DNA of 64,000 nucleotides from Zygnema cylindricum (GCA_037447655.1 JBBHKE010002632.1:664327-728326), one strand, 5' to 3'. Counted from the first letter of the stretch, positions 35,347 to 47,693 are shown. The notes: generated by a model from the letters alone, not told the origin. Numbers and translations are program-made.

Positions 35347-38300
35347 ATGAAGCGCCTTATTTTCGTGTTTACGACTGTTTTATTGTTAGCTGTGAATACA
35401 TGGGCAGCGTAAGTGATTGAACTTGGCATCTGGCGAACATTCTGTATGTCCAAGTGTGACCTGGACATGTCGACTGTGGTTCTTACATGCTTCATTTGAC
35501 AGCAGAGGCGATTACCGTTTTATTGAACTTCGAAAATACGATGATCATTTCATTATCACTTCAGACAGCAGCGTGTTTTACTTGAAATAGGGAAAAAGGA
35601 CTCATCGTGTTTCGTGTTTGGCCTGACTGCCGTGTCAGACAGCACACTGCTTAAGTCATCTTTAATTCACTTTCCTGTCAGGTGAAATTTTACGATCACT
35701 GAAGTTGTCAAGCAAAGTGTCACGTTATTGCACAAACACGATTGGCAGCCTCTATAATAGACATTTAATGCGGACTGATCTGGCAGAGTTCTTATGGGTT
35801 GTTATTATGCAGCAAAAGTTATTATGACGTGCTGCAAGTGTCTAAGTCGGCAAATGAAGATCAAATAAAACGAGCGTATCGAAAGTTAGCTCTGAAATAT
35901 CATCCAGATAAAAATCCTGGAGACGAGGAAGCTAGCAAGAAGTTTGCAGATATCGGCAATGGTGAGTATGACTTTGAAGTTTCACCTAGTTACATTGTAG
36001 ATTTTGCGTTGGCGGTTTTTTTTTCTCTTTTTCGTAAATCCTCTTACATAGCTGGCCAATTTTGAGGAACTGGAACCAGTTTCAGGAAATAATATTTTTT
36101 GAATAGTTTATGATGATTTAACGCCACTTTTTCCACATTGATATTACAGTGAGCAACAAGATTAGAAGTGGATCTTTGTGTAGTTTTCTTTTGCAGTGTG
36201 GTGGCAGCCAGCCACTGAACGGAAGTAGTGGTTTGTCATGCATTTTTACAAGCGCAGTTGCATCAGTTTATCCAAATATATATATTACTGGACAATTGTG
36301 TATTTTAATTTTGATCTCTATAATTTGCCTGAAATTGCAGCATATGAGGTTTTATCAAATAAAGAGAAAAGGCAAATTTACGACCGACATGGAGAAGAAG
36401 GATTAAAACAACATGCAGCACAAAATTCTGGAGGAGGCAACTTTGGGGGTGATATCTTCTCTCAGTAAGGACAAACTTGATGGGTTATATTTATTGAGTC
36501 CTTTAAAGTTCTGCAAGCCACATGTCATACTTGTAGCATGTTCTGTGTTAGGTAGTGAATTTTTGGATCCAGTTCTTCAGTTCGAGCAGGCTCGAAAATT
36601 GATAAGGTGTGCACCCCCATACAAAATTATACTGCCGTGTTTACTGCCGTTGTGGACTGTATCACATGTGCTCCACTTAAAACCCTCACTGCATCACGGT
36701 TAGCCTGTTAGTCCATAGTATGGTTTTTGTAAGGACAATGGCAATTGGTAATGTGCTTGCTGGACCACTGAGCGTTTAATAAAAGCAAAGCAGCTTTTTC
36801 TATATTGTTTAAGACCTCTAGGATGAAGAAGGGATACTTGTTGTGGCAACTTTTTTTTAATGTGGCATTCCTAGGCTAGATGCTCTATTTGGTTGAGTCT
36901 CTGCTCGCTAAGACAGTTAGAGGTTCATCGTCGGGGCAGATTTTTTGGAGGCCGGTTTGGCTTTGGTGGAGAAGAGGAAGAGGAAGAGAAGACTCCAAAA
37001 GGGGATCAGGTGACAGTTGAGTTGGAAGCGACGTTGGAGGATCTTTATATTGGAAGCACTTTGACGGTATGCCCCTTATGCTTACGTGCTTCTGGATTTG
37101 TTTTTGGGTAACACGTCTTTGTAAGGCGGGAGAATGGAGAAGTGAATTCTCTTTGTTTTTCAGTAGCTTGTGAAACAATGAGCTTCGCTTTTTTAGCTCT
37201 TATGCACGATTGTCGAGCGTTGTCCAAGTCTGCCATTTTTTAACTTTCTTTATTGCCTATCCTACAGTTTTGGCGTGATAAGAACATTGTGCGCCCTGCT
37301 CCTGGTAAAAGGAAGTGTAACTGCAAAAACAAGATGGTTACAAAGCAGATTGGTCCCGGAATGTATCAGCAGTTCACACAGCAGGTATGTTTCCTTCTAT
37401 TTTTTGAGATGGTCTGTGAGCAAGGGACACAGTGAACAGAAGCAATTCCTCCTCCAGATTATGATTAAGTTTGTTTGAAAAATATAACAGCAGGTTCACT
37501 TCTCGGATGGGGGAGAGGGGGGAGGGAGGAGGGAGGTGAATCCTAATCTTAAAATGGATTCATGCAGAAGCCAGAATTTCTTCCGATTGTCTGATGGAGC
37601 TCAGTTATCCTATAGCTAGTAGATGACAGGTTCTCCTGTGAGTTTGAACAGGTATGCGAGGACTGTCCAAATGTGAAATACGTACGAGATGGGCTACCAC
37701 TTGTGGTCGACATTGAGAAAGGCATGAAAGATGGCCAGGTAAGTGTTCTTCTTCCAGTACTCAATGGAAGGCGACAATAGAAAAAGTTAAACATTTGTTT
37801 TCTGTCTGTCAAATGTCTGTTGCATGCGTTTTTTTGACACAGATGGAAGTGCCCTTCATAGCCACAGGTGTTTGAAAGATTGATAGTCTTTTTGGTTGTG
37901 ACCATGCAATTTTTTTGCACTACAGGAAATTACTTTTTACGAGGAAGGAGAACCAGTCACTGAAGGGGATCCTGGGGACCTCAAGGTATGTTTTGTTGTC
38001 TATATGTCTTGTTTGGAAGTTAGTTGCGTGTTGTAAGTGGTTTACGTGAAGTTGGTGTAAGGATTAAAAATGGTTTTATCAAGAAAGTGTGCGCTTTAAA
38101 GCTATGCAACTGGCTAAGATGCAATATCACTAATATAGGGTATTGAATACTCTGACATATCCAGGAGGTCGTAAACATGCTTTATTGATATTATGGTATT
38201 GTTTGCGTATACCATAGTTCAGCAGAATATTTTTAGACCTTTGGTGAACATTTTTGATAAAGACCACATTCTCTTGAATTTTACATAGAGATGTTAAGTC

Positions 38301-40592
38301 TGTTACCAGGATACTTTCAATGTGTATTGTACATTCATCATCGTCTGGAATCAGTTCACGCGACAAAACTTGTACTGGGTGTGAAGATGTACAGTGGCTC
38401 TTGAGTGCACGAAAGAATCGTGAGAGTAGTGCTCTTACACTGAATGTTTGTGTTGTAGTATCGTCTTGCATAATTGTTAGCTCTTTTTCTTGGTGATGTT
38501 GATTGATGTTACTATAGTAGTTTGGCAAGCGCATTGTCAATGATACTGGTTTGAAGGAATATTCTGGTGTGGCAATTTACATTGTGAGCTTGACAATCCT
38601 TGTGGAAGAGCTTACTGGCTTTGTTGCTTGACCTGAGATGTCTTTTTAGGCTATTAAGCTCTTTGTGATTCCTGTTCTATTTTTGTTTACATTCAGCTTG
38701 TGGCTATGTGTTGGGTGGTCCTGCAGTTTGTGATCCGTAGCGTTCCACATGCAGTATTCACCCGGGATGGAAATAATCTTCATATGAAGATGTCCATTTC
38801 ACTGGTAAGCTTGCTAGGTCCTGGCGTGGCAGAACATTTTTTTCCACGCTTGTGGTTGATTGTCTAGACGCACAGTTTTCAACAGGGGACATATTTCTCT
38901 ACATATTCCATAATGTATGAACTCAGTACAAATCAGACAAGATTACCGAACTAATTTTCCTGGCTACATTCAAGTTTTGAAGGTTTGAAAATTCTAGTAG
39001 AGCTGGCTAAATCTTTCTAGGGAAAATAGTAAGACACATCGATAATGAAAAAGAACAAAAATACACACAATCATCTTTCAAGTATGCTCATTTGGGATAT
39101 TTACACTACGATGTTGCAAAATTCTATTATCCGGCCTCCAGATTTGAAGTGGAACACGCAAGATATTAAATTTGATATAATTCAGTACATAGGTCCCCTT
39201 TGTGTCATTCACTGACTGCTACCTCACTTTAGCCAAAAAGTCATATGCTACACTTTCCGTCACTATTAGAATTAATCACTCTAATTCGAGTGGGTGTTTT
39301 TTCACCCAAAATCATAAATTACTGTTTATAACACTATTTAGTTAAGTGGCAAATATTTAGCCATGTGGCATAACATAATCTAGAGTAGTTTATTATAATC
39401 AAATAATCACTAACTCTAATGTGCCATGGTTGGTTATTTCAGTATTAAGGGTTCATATGTTGAATAGTAAATATTTCGGATTTGAAGTGGAACATCCAAG
39501 ATATCAAGTTTCATATAATTTAAAATATGGGTCTTTTTCCTTTCGTTCATTGATTATTACATGTTGTATAGCCTCACTTAACTAAAAACACAGCTGAATT
39601 TGAAACTACTTCACCATAATGGGTCCATTTGTTAGGATTGCATAAGTCAACGTCAAATTCATTTAGCTTAAATACAAACAAAAGGAAAGCAATTTTCAGT
39701 TGGTTTCCTGTTCAACTGAGTCTAAAAAGGCCTGTATATGTGATTTAATTAAGGCTAAATGTGACTAAACTTCATCATATTTGCATATCTTTGCACCCTT
39801 GTCATTTTCCTCTCTTGTGAAAGAATTTCACTACTTGTCCGGCTTCTTGTATTTTTGCAGGTCGATGCTCTGGTGGGTTTCCAGCGGAGCATCAAGCACT
39901 TGGATGGTCATGAAGTTAGTGTGGGGACCTCTGTAAGTTTCTCATTTTGTCCCCATTTTACACACAGTCAAATGTTTCTTGACTCAAAAGGTGATGTGCA
40001 AAAGTCAGAGAGACTTGTATCTGCTTTGTACGGTGTGCAGTTGAGGTTATCTTAAGACTTTTTGTCTAAAGCTTCAAGCTGTAAGAGAGTTGATTGCCAT
40101 TTTGTATACTGAGTGCCTAGGAAAAGAAAGGAAAAGCTCTATCGCAATGCTCTCGATGGAAAAACCCATCTCTGTTCAAAGAGGAGATAAAACTCAAGAA
40201 AGACAACAAGAGCTGGGAACAAAAAAAGGCCGAAGAAGGGCATGTCATTAATATATAATATTTGATATATCTTTATTTATTAATCAAATAGACGGATTTT
40301 TTTATTTTAAATTCTATTTTATTTTTTCCCAGACTAGTCAATATATTTATAAATAGATTCTACTTCGATGAATTAATGTGTTTTGCTGTGTTTCTATTTC
40401 AAATGTTGGCAGGGAGTGACCAAACCAGGGGAAGTCCGGAAAATTAAGGGCGAAGGTATGCCCATTTATGAAACAACAAGGTTGGGTGATTTATATGTCA
40501 CCTTTACTGTTGTATTTCCAGATTCTCTCTCAGAAGAACAAAAAGAAGTTATACGGAACACATTTGGCCAAACAAAACGTCAGGTCATTTAG
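35347..40592 (+). CDS. ERDJ3: ERdj3-type DnaJ/Hsp40 co-chaperone of the ER lumen (ERdj3B/DNAJB11-like)
   Basis: J-protein that delivers unfolded clients to BiP in the ER lumen and stimulates its ATPase. Ten exons, all GT-AG: 35347-35408, 35813-35961, 36341-36464, 36940-37066, 37268-37384, 37652-37738, 37926-37985, 38727-38804, 39861-39932, 40413-40592. They join in phase to 1,056 nt (351 aa; ERdj3 proteins are about 346-358 aa). Residues 1-20 are a signal peptide ([19 protein letters not shown]). The J domain follows ([20 protein letters not shown]) with the HPD motif in [10 protein letters not shown]. Next are a Gly/Phe region ([20 protein letters not shown]), an acidic run, and substrate-binding domain I with the ERdj3-type Cys pattern (KCNC...VCEDC). 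The C-terminal region ends with [20 protein letters not shown]. No KDEL-type signal is present, as in plant ERdj3B. The gene symbol is by homology. Confidence 0.95.
39120..39610. repeat. Diverged direct repeat inside ERdj3 intron 8
   Basis: The phrase 'gatttgaagtggaacacgc' (39143) and about 120 bp after it recur from about 39480 ('gatttgaagtggaacatcc') with scattered differences. Intronic, non-coding. Confidence 0.65.
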
Positions 40593-40946
40593 AATGATTT
40601 ATGTTTTATTTTTAATTCTTTTGTGTAGGCAGGTGTGGTTGAGTTGCACATAAAGCAGGAAATATGTCTCCAATGTTTGTAGATAATTGGGGGAGGAAGT
40701 TTTAAAAATGTTGAATGTGCTATGGTTGACCAAAGGTTATGTATTTTTTTTTTACTTCCCACTTACGGTGGTCCTTGTCTCCTCTCGTGGGATACAATAA
40801 GTTTCTCGTCTCACTTGTAGGGTTTGGGGTTCTGACTGATTGTCTATACGCTTTGTTAGGACTTCATTTCGGGCTAAATCTTTTGTAACACAATCACGAG
40901 TAACAATTTCACATTTTTTTAATCACTCAGTTGGAATCAAGGATCT
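40593..40946. other. 3' flank of ERdj3 gene
   Basis: Probable 3' UTR and flank. No further gene was recognised. Confidence 0.45.
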
Positions 40947-41648
40947 GTCATCTGGTGTGCTTGGCTCGCATACCTATTAGAACATTATGCTCTGTTAGTT
41001 TCATGTTTACTGATTTCTTCAGGGGATCACTGAAATAGTACTTTTTGCGGGGATTTCCTTTATCTCCTGTCCCACACCTTTCGGCTTTTGATGTTAACAC
41101 AATCATATAACCAATTCGCGCTTGAAACAGGCTTCGAAAACCAAAAGAAGGTCAAAAGGGCAGACGGAAGACATAAAATCTAGTCAATGCTAGTAAGAAA
41201 AATATTTTACCATAAACAACATAAACTATTGTCTTGTTATGCCATTGAATCTGTTCACTGTTTGACTGCAACTGCCATAGATGATTGATAATATGTGTTT
41301 CTGCTGATGTGCTACATCATGTAGGTTACACCGGATTGTACTGCAATCTTGATTCATAAATATCGCTTATGCTGGGACAAGCATACTCTATCGAAGCAAA
41401 GTATGTTGCTAAATTACATCAGTCTCCCACTTTGCAGTATGCAATGTTAGCCCATCGAACACATTTATTCTCTTTATTAAGCAATCTGATATCTGGACAT
41501 CATTCGACAGTTCTTCAGATGCTAATTTCTGTGATTTTTTCGGTTCAGTTATAGGCTTCTCTAGTTTTTTAGTATGAAAACCAAAATCTGGGCTCTACAA
41601 GCCAGTTGAGTGACAATTCAGCCACATTCTAACGTTTCGCGTTTTTTT
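40947..41648 (+). repeat. 700-bp dispersed repeat D, copy 1
   Basis: Begins GTCATCTGGTGTGCTTGGCT and recurs in direct orientation at 61953-62657 with scattered substitutions. No ORF is conserved between the two copies, so it is probably non-coding. Confidence 0.85.
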
Positions 41649-41911
41649 AGGGAATTGATCATGACAGTGGCTGTTTTGGTTGCGCATAGTCACTTATGTC
41701 ACTTTGTCAAAATTTGTACGTTTGAAGTACATATTGGTACAAATAAAGTATCGTTGAGTACAAATTTGACGGTCAATCGGTTTGACAACTTTGACTTTCA
41801 AAAAATTGTTTCAACCGCTTTAAGTTTTGCAGCGCTTGCAGACGTCGACCGTCATAACAAAATTAGCAATTCACACGGCCGGCGAACGTTTACGGTAACG
41901 AAACTGCGGCA
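41649..41911 (+). repeat. Repeat family C, left arm
   Basis: Starting near GAATTGATCATGACAGTG, this segment is the reverse complement of about 59187-59450 with moderate divergence. In the 59-kb copy the sequence continues directly into what is found here at 47694-47806. The intervening 5.8 kb is therefore absent there. Confidence 0.75.
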
Positions 41912-42934
41912 TTGTCATGCCTCATGGAATCGGTTAGTCGCACGCACGATTTTCCCGCAGGCACGCACAATTTTGGCGCGCAAGCATGATTTTTGTTTGC
42001 ACGTGTGGTTTAGTTTGCACGCACCATTTTCCCACGGTCACTAATTTCATATCGTTGGTGCATTTATTTGTGACGTGGACGCGATTCGCGTACGCGTCTA
42101 GTGGAATGAATACTAATTTAGTGCGTTGTGTTTCATTTCGTGCGTAGGTACGCGATTTGAAGGTGCACGATTCGAATGGCGTACGCGGATATCGCTTGGA
42201 GGTCCTACGAAACAAGATGAACGAACCTCCGCGATATTACATTTGTACTTTTATTTTCGCTTGTACTTTCACTTCAGTTGGAATTTTGCGACGTAAGAAT
42301 CGTGTGTACACGAAGCGTTTCTTGGCGCTTCGATTTTTGATTCACATTGAAGTCGTAAACCCATGTAGGTTCACGCATACATGTAGTTAGGAAGGGTTTT
42401 AATCCGCGGATTGTGAATTTTGTAATGTAGGCATATGGTTCTCGTCGCTTATTGGCCAAAACCGAAACTAGTCACAAATTGTACAGTGAAGTACTCTCAC
42501 ATGATAGGTTAGTTAGCAAATGTCAGGAATTAGTACTTTGGCTATTTCGTTAGTACTTAGGCGATTGCGTTAGTTTTGTACTCTCATAATTTGAGAGTAC
42601 AGGAATTGGTCGAAGAGGACTTAGATCTTTCTGTCTTTTCCCCTTGTCTTTTTCCTTAGTCAAATTGTCAATTTTTTCCCGGCAAGGCTTTTTCTGCCTT
42701 AGTTTGTTCAGCGCTTAGCTTTTCTCTTTACTCATTATACTTTCATTGTAAGCCCTACAAGTCAATTCACTCGGTTTTGGCCGGAGTCCGCACGGTTTCC
42801 CTTCAACAACCTCTTTTAGTGTGGATTCTGCCTACTTTCTCAGGCTGTTTCTGAACCTTTGTGGATGCCTTTTGTGAATTAGGGTTTGATTTGTTATTGT
42901 GTAATTTATGTTGCCTTTGTTGAAGTTTATTTGT

Positions 42935-43245
42935 GGTTTGTTAAAATCCGGTTATCTCGGACTCTCTACACATTTCCCTTGTTTCCATTGCTTGATTTTC
43001 TATTATCATTTTCTGCGATTCGTTATTAGTGTGTTGGAATCCGGTTATCTCGGATTCTGTGCAGATTTTTAACGTTGCTTTCTTGTATTTTCTTGTTGCT
43101 ATTTTTTACTTGTTTGTTAAAATTCGGATATTTCGGATTTTCTACATATTTTCCTTGCTTGTTTTCTTGTTGTAATTTTCTGCAATCAGCGTGCCCGGAT
43201 CTAGTTATCTCGGATTCTCCGCAGATTTTTATTGTTGTCTTCTTG
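42935..43245 (+). repeat. Four diverged tandem repeats in retroelement leader
   Basis: The phrase 'gg(t/a)tatctcggattct...cagattttt' occurs at about 42949, 43039, 43124 and 43205, spaced roughly 80-90 bp. Non-coding. Confidence 0.75.
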
Positions 43246-43902
43246 CATTTTTCTGGTTTTGTTTTCTTTATTCGAAATCCTAGACCTAACTCTTGTAAGG
43301 AATACGCCTAGACCATGGAGCCTAGTGGCTACCCATCGGCTTAGTATTGGTGTACTCTCAAATTATCATTCTTCTCTCTCTTGTTTTGTGTTTAAAAAAA
43401 AATCCAAAAAATTGTAATATTTCATTTTCAGTTTTTGTTGAAAAGAAAAAAAATATCATCTTTCATTCTCAGTTTTGGTTCTTGGTTTTTTCTTTTCCAT
43501 TTCTAATACAATTTACCTTTCATTTTCAGTTTTCATTCTCAGTTTGGCGTGAGAAATTAAAAAAGAAAAATATATAATTACATTACTTACCATATAAAAT
43601 CTATCTTTCCATTTCTAAATTTTCTTTCACCTAATTTTAATCCAGTTTCTTCCTTTTGATCCGGTTTTATCTTTGCATTGGTTTTAATCTTATCTCTTCT
43701 TCACTTGTAGTTTCTTTTTCAGTTTTTCCTTTGAAAGAAAAATTATAAAAATTGATATATATCTAAAATTTACACATTTAAGATATATTTACTTGTTTTT
43801 CCAATTTATTCTTTAGAGAGTTTTCCTCTCACCTTAGCATATTTAATTTTTTTCCTGCAGATTTACATCTTTATTTTCTGACAATTTAGTTTTTTAGTTA
43901 TC

Positions 43903-44030
43903 AAATGAGGGTTTTTCTGCAGATTTTAGGGTTTTTCTGTCAAAATTAGGGTTTTTCTGCAGAAATTAGGGTTTCCTGCAGAATTAGGGTTTTCTGCCGA
44001 ATTAGGGTTTCCTGCAAATCAGGGTTGCTT
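43903..44030 (+). repeat. TTAGGGTTT-containing tandem repeat (about 20-bp units)
   Basis: Six to seven units of the form TTAGGGTTT(TT)CTGCAGAA. It contains the plant-type telomere heptamer phrase but with a CTGCAGA spacer in each unit, so it is not a telomere. Confidence 0.85.
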
Positions 44031-44812
44031 CAAGCCTAAGGTTGGCCCAAAACCTAGGGTTTGGGCAGCTCATTTTCCCTAACCCTATCTCACTTCCAAG
44101 TTTATTTTCCTTTCGTTTCTTTGTTCCCGTATTTTTCTTTCCCTCTTTCTTGGGGTGTGGACATTCACTAGGTGGAGTCCTACACGCACCTGAGGACATT
44201 CGGAGGAGACTCCTTTTGGAGGAAACATTGGGAGCGAATTGTGGAGCGGATTCACACTTTGGCGCTCTGCAAAGCCCCACCTGCGACTCACCTTTGATAA
44301 TCACCAGATTATTAAAGGTGTTCTGTAAGTATTACGATGCCCTGTGGGCGCAGGAGCGTGTTAAGATAGTTGGTTGACCGTTTAGAGGGTTCGTGCGTGG
44401 ATTCGGTTTAATTGGACCCAATTGTATTGAGCACTTGCATTTCCCAGCTTTCTTTATTTGTAATCTGGTCGTGAGTGGCTTTATGTTTTTCATGTTTGCC
44501 TGGAGTGGATTTTACCGCTTAGATCTGGCCGTTGGTGGCTTTGGATAGTTCTCTCTTTGTTTGTGTTGCTGTAGATCTGCACCTGTGGGTGTTTGGATAG
44601 CAATTTTTCTGCCTTGATAGATTTGGCCCTCCGACCTTGCCCACTTGTTTGTAGGGTAGAAGGTTTCGGTAACACGGCTTTTTGGTAGATCTGGTCATCG
44701 TGGCCTTGATAGTGACTTATTGGTTTGATTGATATGTGTGGCTTGGTTGCTCACTTGTTGCATTTCGTATAGATCGTGTTCATTATCTCGTCGTTGTTTC
44801 CCTCTTCGTTTT

Positions 44813-45831
44813 ATGCCCACTGATTGGAACAATTTTAATTTCCGTTCCGGGTCTACTCGTAGTGGTGTAGCTTTTCGCCCATCACCTGTAAACCAAATCG
44901 ATCTAGCAAGTACATCTAAATTTCCTATAACTTCGGTTCCGGTATCAAGAACATCGTCTGTCCGTTCCGGACTCACGTCAGTCTCTTATTTGTCCAGCGT
45001 CTCGTGTACGCTATCTGTAGAGGAAACCAGAGACGAGAGTCTCAAGGGATTCGACTCACGTTCCCTCTCCTTTTGGTCTTCTCCTGGTCTAATTTTTGTC
45101 CCAACTCCGTACACGCCGGTCAGTGACATGGCTTCCTCCTCGAAGGGCCCCATGAGCAAAATGCAATTCTGCTTTTCAGGGATGAAGGATACAATGTCCT
45201 TATCTCATTTCCGTATGTTGTATGATACCGAAATGCGCGATTTGGCAATTCGCTATCAAGATCGATTTGATCTTCGTGTAGCATTCTCTCTCTTTGGTCG
45301 GTACTTCAGAAGTTCGACTCTCACCCTATATTCTCGCAAGAATAATAGTATACTCGCGATGACAAAATTTTCCTCTCCTTTTGCAAGCACACCAGAGGTC
45401 ATAGGACAAGTGGATATCCCGTTTCATGCCGGATTTCTCGAGGTCCTGGATGCCCAAGGTAATGTCTTAGTTCCCGCTGTCCCGGAAATTCCTCGACAAT
45501 ATGCTGTGGCTCCACGTGCCGCTGTCCCAGCACGATTAGGGATGACAATTCCGTTGCGAGATCCCTTTTCTCTCATGTTCAATATCCTAGAAGCGGAGTA
45601 TCGAATACAAAATCCAGATCAAGTGAAAGAACTGATGAACTTGGAACGTAAACCGGGTGAAACCGCCCCCGCTTTACGTGCCCGTATGGAGACGCTACGC
45701 GAAGCCTTATCGGACCTAATGTTCGATGCGGAAACTGTCCAAAAATTTGTTGGACAGTTTTATGATCACTCAAATAGATTTATCCAAAGTCATCTTACGC
45801 AGACATACGGCTTGAAATTACATTTGACTAG
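44813..45831 (+). CDS. Retroelement gag, N-terminal/capsid part
   Basis: The frame opens with MPTDWNNFNFRSGSTRSG; an in-frame ATG also exists at 44729. It runs as a Ser-rich N-terminus, then a region resembling retrotransposon capsid (LMFNILEAEYRIQNPDQVK, ALSDLMFDAETVQKFVGQFY). Family-like sequence ends at about 45830, where continuation AAQYAVEYKMQSCWW is in the next frame; the frame itself stays open to 46240 but with unrelated residues. Either a one-base indel separates gag from the knuckle-protease part or the two are joined by frameshifting. No classic slippery heptamer is visible, so a mutation is more likely. Confidence 0.65.
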
Positions 45832-47466
45832 GCCGCCCAATATGCGGTTGAATATAAGATGCAGTCGTGTTGGTGGGAAGTTCATGATCGATCGGAAGTT
45901 CCTTTCCCACTTCCCCCACCAAGCAACCCATGGCCCAACAATAAGCCTCCGAAAGTGCCTGCCATGGGAGCTACACCGTTTAACCCTGGAAACAGATTAT
46001 GTTTTCGTTGCGGGGAAACAGGGCATGAGGCTCGCATGTGTCCAGATAAGACAGCCACATGCACTCACTGTCAGCAGATGGGACATTATGCCCATCAATG
46101 CCATATTAAAAATCCAGAGTTCTCATATCAGAATCAAATCAAGAATGGGGGTAATCGCGCCCGTTCCGCCAAGCCGATCACTCCACCTAAGGAGACCGAG
46201 AAAGAATCTACTCCTCCCAGAATTTCCCGTAGAGAGATAGAAAAGTTAGAGTTGCAAGCTACTATGGCAGCTATGATGAAGGAAGAGTTCGCAGCCTTCA
46301 TGGCGGAAAAGAAGACGCAGTTTACAAGAATGGCCCGAACAGTCGTTCATATGCTGACGTTGGCCGGTCGAACCCTTCGGGATTCTACCGTCCAACAACG
46401 AGCAGCCACGTTTGACCAAGGCTCGGCAGATCATAATCGAGTTAGAAAAGTAACAAATTCTCGAATTCCACTATTTTTCGGGAAAGAAACTCTCTCCCCT
46501 CTTCCGGAAACGGCTTCGGCTATTGTAGCTGAAGCACCTACAATCTTGGATAGTACAATCCAAGATGCTCATCGCGTCAAGAAACGGTTGAGCATCCTAT
46601 CTTCTATGATCGAGGACGTGCCCAAGGTTTCTCCTACTTTAGGTGAGGTAAATGCAGCCGTTGTTTTACGCCCGTTGCAGCTAAATCGCAATCTGTCAGC
46701 AGTTCAACCAATTTCAACAAACGAACGTAGCACGTTAGATCCTCACATTAGCTTTCCCGATAACACTCGTAACTCATTCACAATGAATGGTGTCGCCCCT
46801 TCTCTCCCTCTCATGGACACTGGAGCCAAACCCGTGATCTTGGGATTCGGATTTGCATTGAAGCTTGGCCTCACGGCAAACAAGCTGCAACCCACAACCA
46901 CACGGTTACTAACTTCAATTGGTACCACGGAGCCGGTCCTTGGAATCACCAAGGACCCCCTCATGTTTTGGTTTCAAACAGAAACAGAAACTGAATTTTC
47001 TGAAATTTCTTCACATGCGCTCGTTACCAAGTGTAGCGATTACGAATGTTTGGTTGGCCATGACGTTATATTTCGGGTTGGCGGCGGTGTAGATATGCAC
47101 GACCAGATATTCTCTTACAGACCCAATCACTTTCCTGGGCGGAAGATTTGCCTTCCACTTATTTCGGCACGTAAGCACTTGCCTATCATGGCTCATTCAG
47201 CGATAGCACTTCCGGCTTATGATGGTATAACCACATTTGATACTAACATCCCTCCATGCATTCTCAAGATTGTCAAGATGGCTTCTATTGGGATGTTGAG
47301 TTCACAGGGTGCACATTACATGGCTATTAAGGAACATGCCAAGATGGGTGCTTCACATTATTTGCAGGATTTTTCGCAGGACCTGGATTCCAAGCGGATA
47401 CTCATTACAGAGGAGACTTCTGATCGCGGGCTTCCGATTGTGTTGGCCAGCTCCTCCGCAGGCTAA
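45832..47466 (+). CDS. Retroelement nucleocapsid zinc knuckles plus aspartic protease
   Basis: The open frame starts after a stop at 45829-45831; first ATG is at 45859. It encodes about 535 aa: two CCHC zinc knuckles (CFRCGETGHEARMC and CTHCQQMGHYAHQC), a charged linker with KLELQATMAAMMKEEF, and a pepsin-type retroviral protease with active-site LPLMDTGAKPVILGFG. A conserved-looking segment follows (YECLVGHDVIFRVGGG). It then stops, with only a polypurine tract and about 200 bp to the element's end, so there is no RT, RNase H or integrase. The open frame suggests recent activity using enzymes supplied by another element. Confidence is high in the motifs, moderate in the element type. Confidence 0.8.
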   Translation, partial: AAQYAVEYKMQSCWWEVHDRSEVPFPLPPPSNPWPNNKPPKVPAMGATPFNPGNRLCFRCGETGHEARMCPDKTATCTHCQQMGHYAHQCHIKNPEFSYQNQIKNGGNRARSAKPITPPKETEKESTPPRISRREIEKLELQATMAAMMKEEFAAFMAEKKTQFTRMARTVVHMLTLAGRTLRDSTVQQRAATFDQGSADHNRVRKVTNSRIPLFFGKETLSPLPETASAIVAEAPTILDSTIQDAHRVKKRLSILSSMIEDVPKVSPTLGEVNAAVVLRPLQLNRNLSAVQPISTNERSTLDPHISFPDNTRNSFTMNGVAPSLPLMDTGAKPVILGFGFALKLGLTANKLQPTTTRLLTSIGTTEPVLGITKDPLMFWFQTETETEFSEISSHALVTKCSDYECLVGHDVIFRVGGGVDMHDQIFSYRPNHFPGRKICLPLISARKHLPIMAHSAIALPAYDGITTFDTNIPPCILKIVKMASIGMLSSQGAHYMAIKEHAKMGASHYLQDFSQDLDSKRILITEETSDRGLPIVLASSSAG

Positions 47467-47489
47467 GGAGCTGGGGGGGGGGGAAATGG
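47464..47489 (+). promoter_or_regulatory. Polypurine tract of the gag-protease element
   Basis: AAGGAGCTGGGGGG followed by more G and AAATGGA lies directly after the protease stop. This is the usual position for the plus-strand primer of an LTR retroelement. Confidence 0.5.
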
Positions 47490-47693
47490 ACTCTCTCGGC
47501 TTCCCACTCACCTTCCACCTTTTATCCTTTCCATCTGTTATTTTCTTTCACATTGTCATATTCATTTTTGCTTTGTATTATAATTCTTTTTGCTTTGGGA
47601 TTTGCATTGCTCGTTGTCTATTCCACCTTTTCTGCTACACAGTTGGTTGGGTTTCATGCTTGTTGGTTAAATTAGACACATGCACGACAACAT

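Larger units (their letters stand above)
41912..47693 (+). mobile_element. Gag-protease retroelement without pol (probable LTR-type, non-autonomous)
   Basis: The boundaries come from comparison with the shorter copy of flanking family C at about 59.1-59.4 kb. The insert begins TGTCATGC and ends GCACGACA, giving TG...CA termini. It holds a long leader with tandem repeats (42935-43245, 43903-44030) and a gag plus aspartic-protease reading frame (44813-47466). A polypurine tract immediately after the stop (about 47464-47485, with a run of about ten G) also fits an LTR retroelement. No reverse transcriptase or integrase was found, and I could not find a pair of direct LTRs, so the class is provisional. 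A 4-5 bp target duplication is not clear. Confidence 0.6.

Noticed and set aside
41610-42390. ORFs of 77-144 codons, with antisense ORFs
   Set aside because: They cross the boundary between repeat family C and the retroelement and are not conserved in the inverted copy at 59 kb.
43903-44030. Telomere or interstitial telomeric repeat
   Set aside because: The TTAGGGTTT phrases are separated by a constant CTGCAGA spacer and lie inside a retroelement leader.
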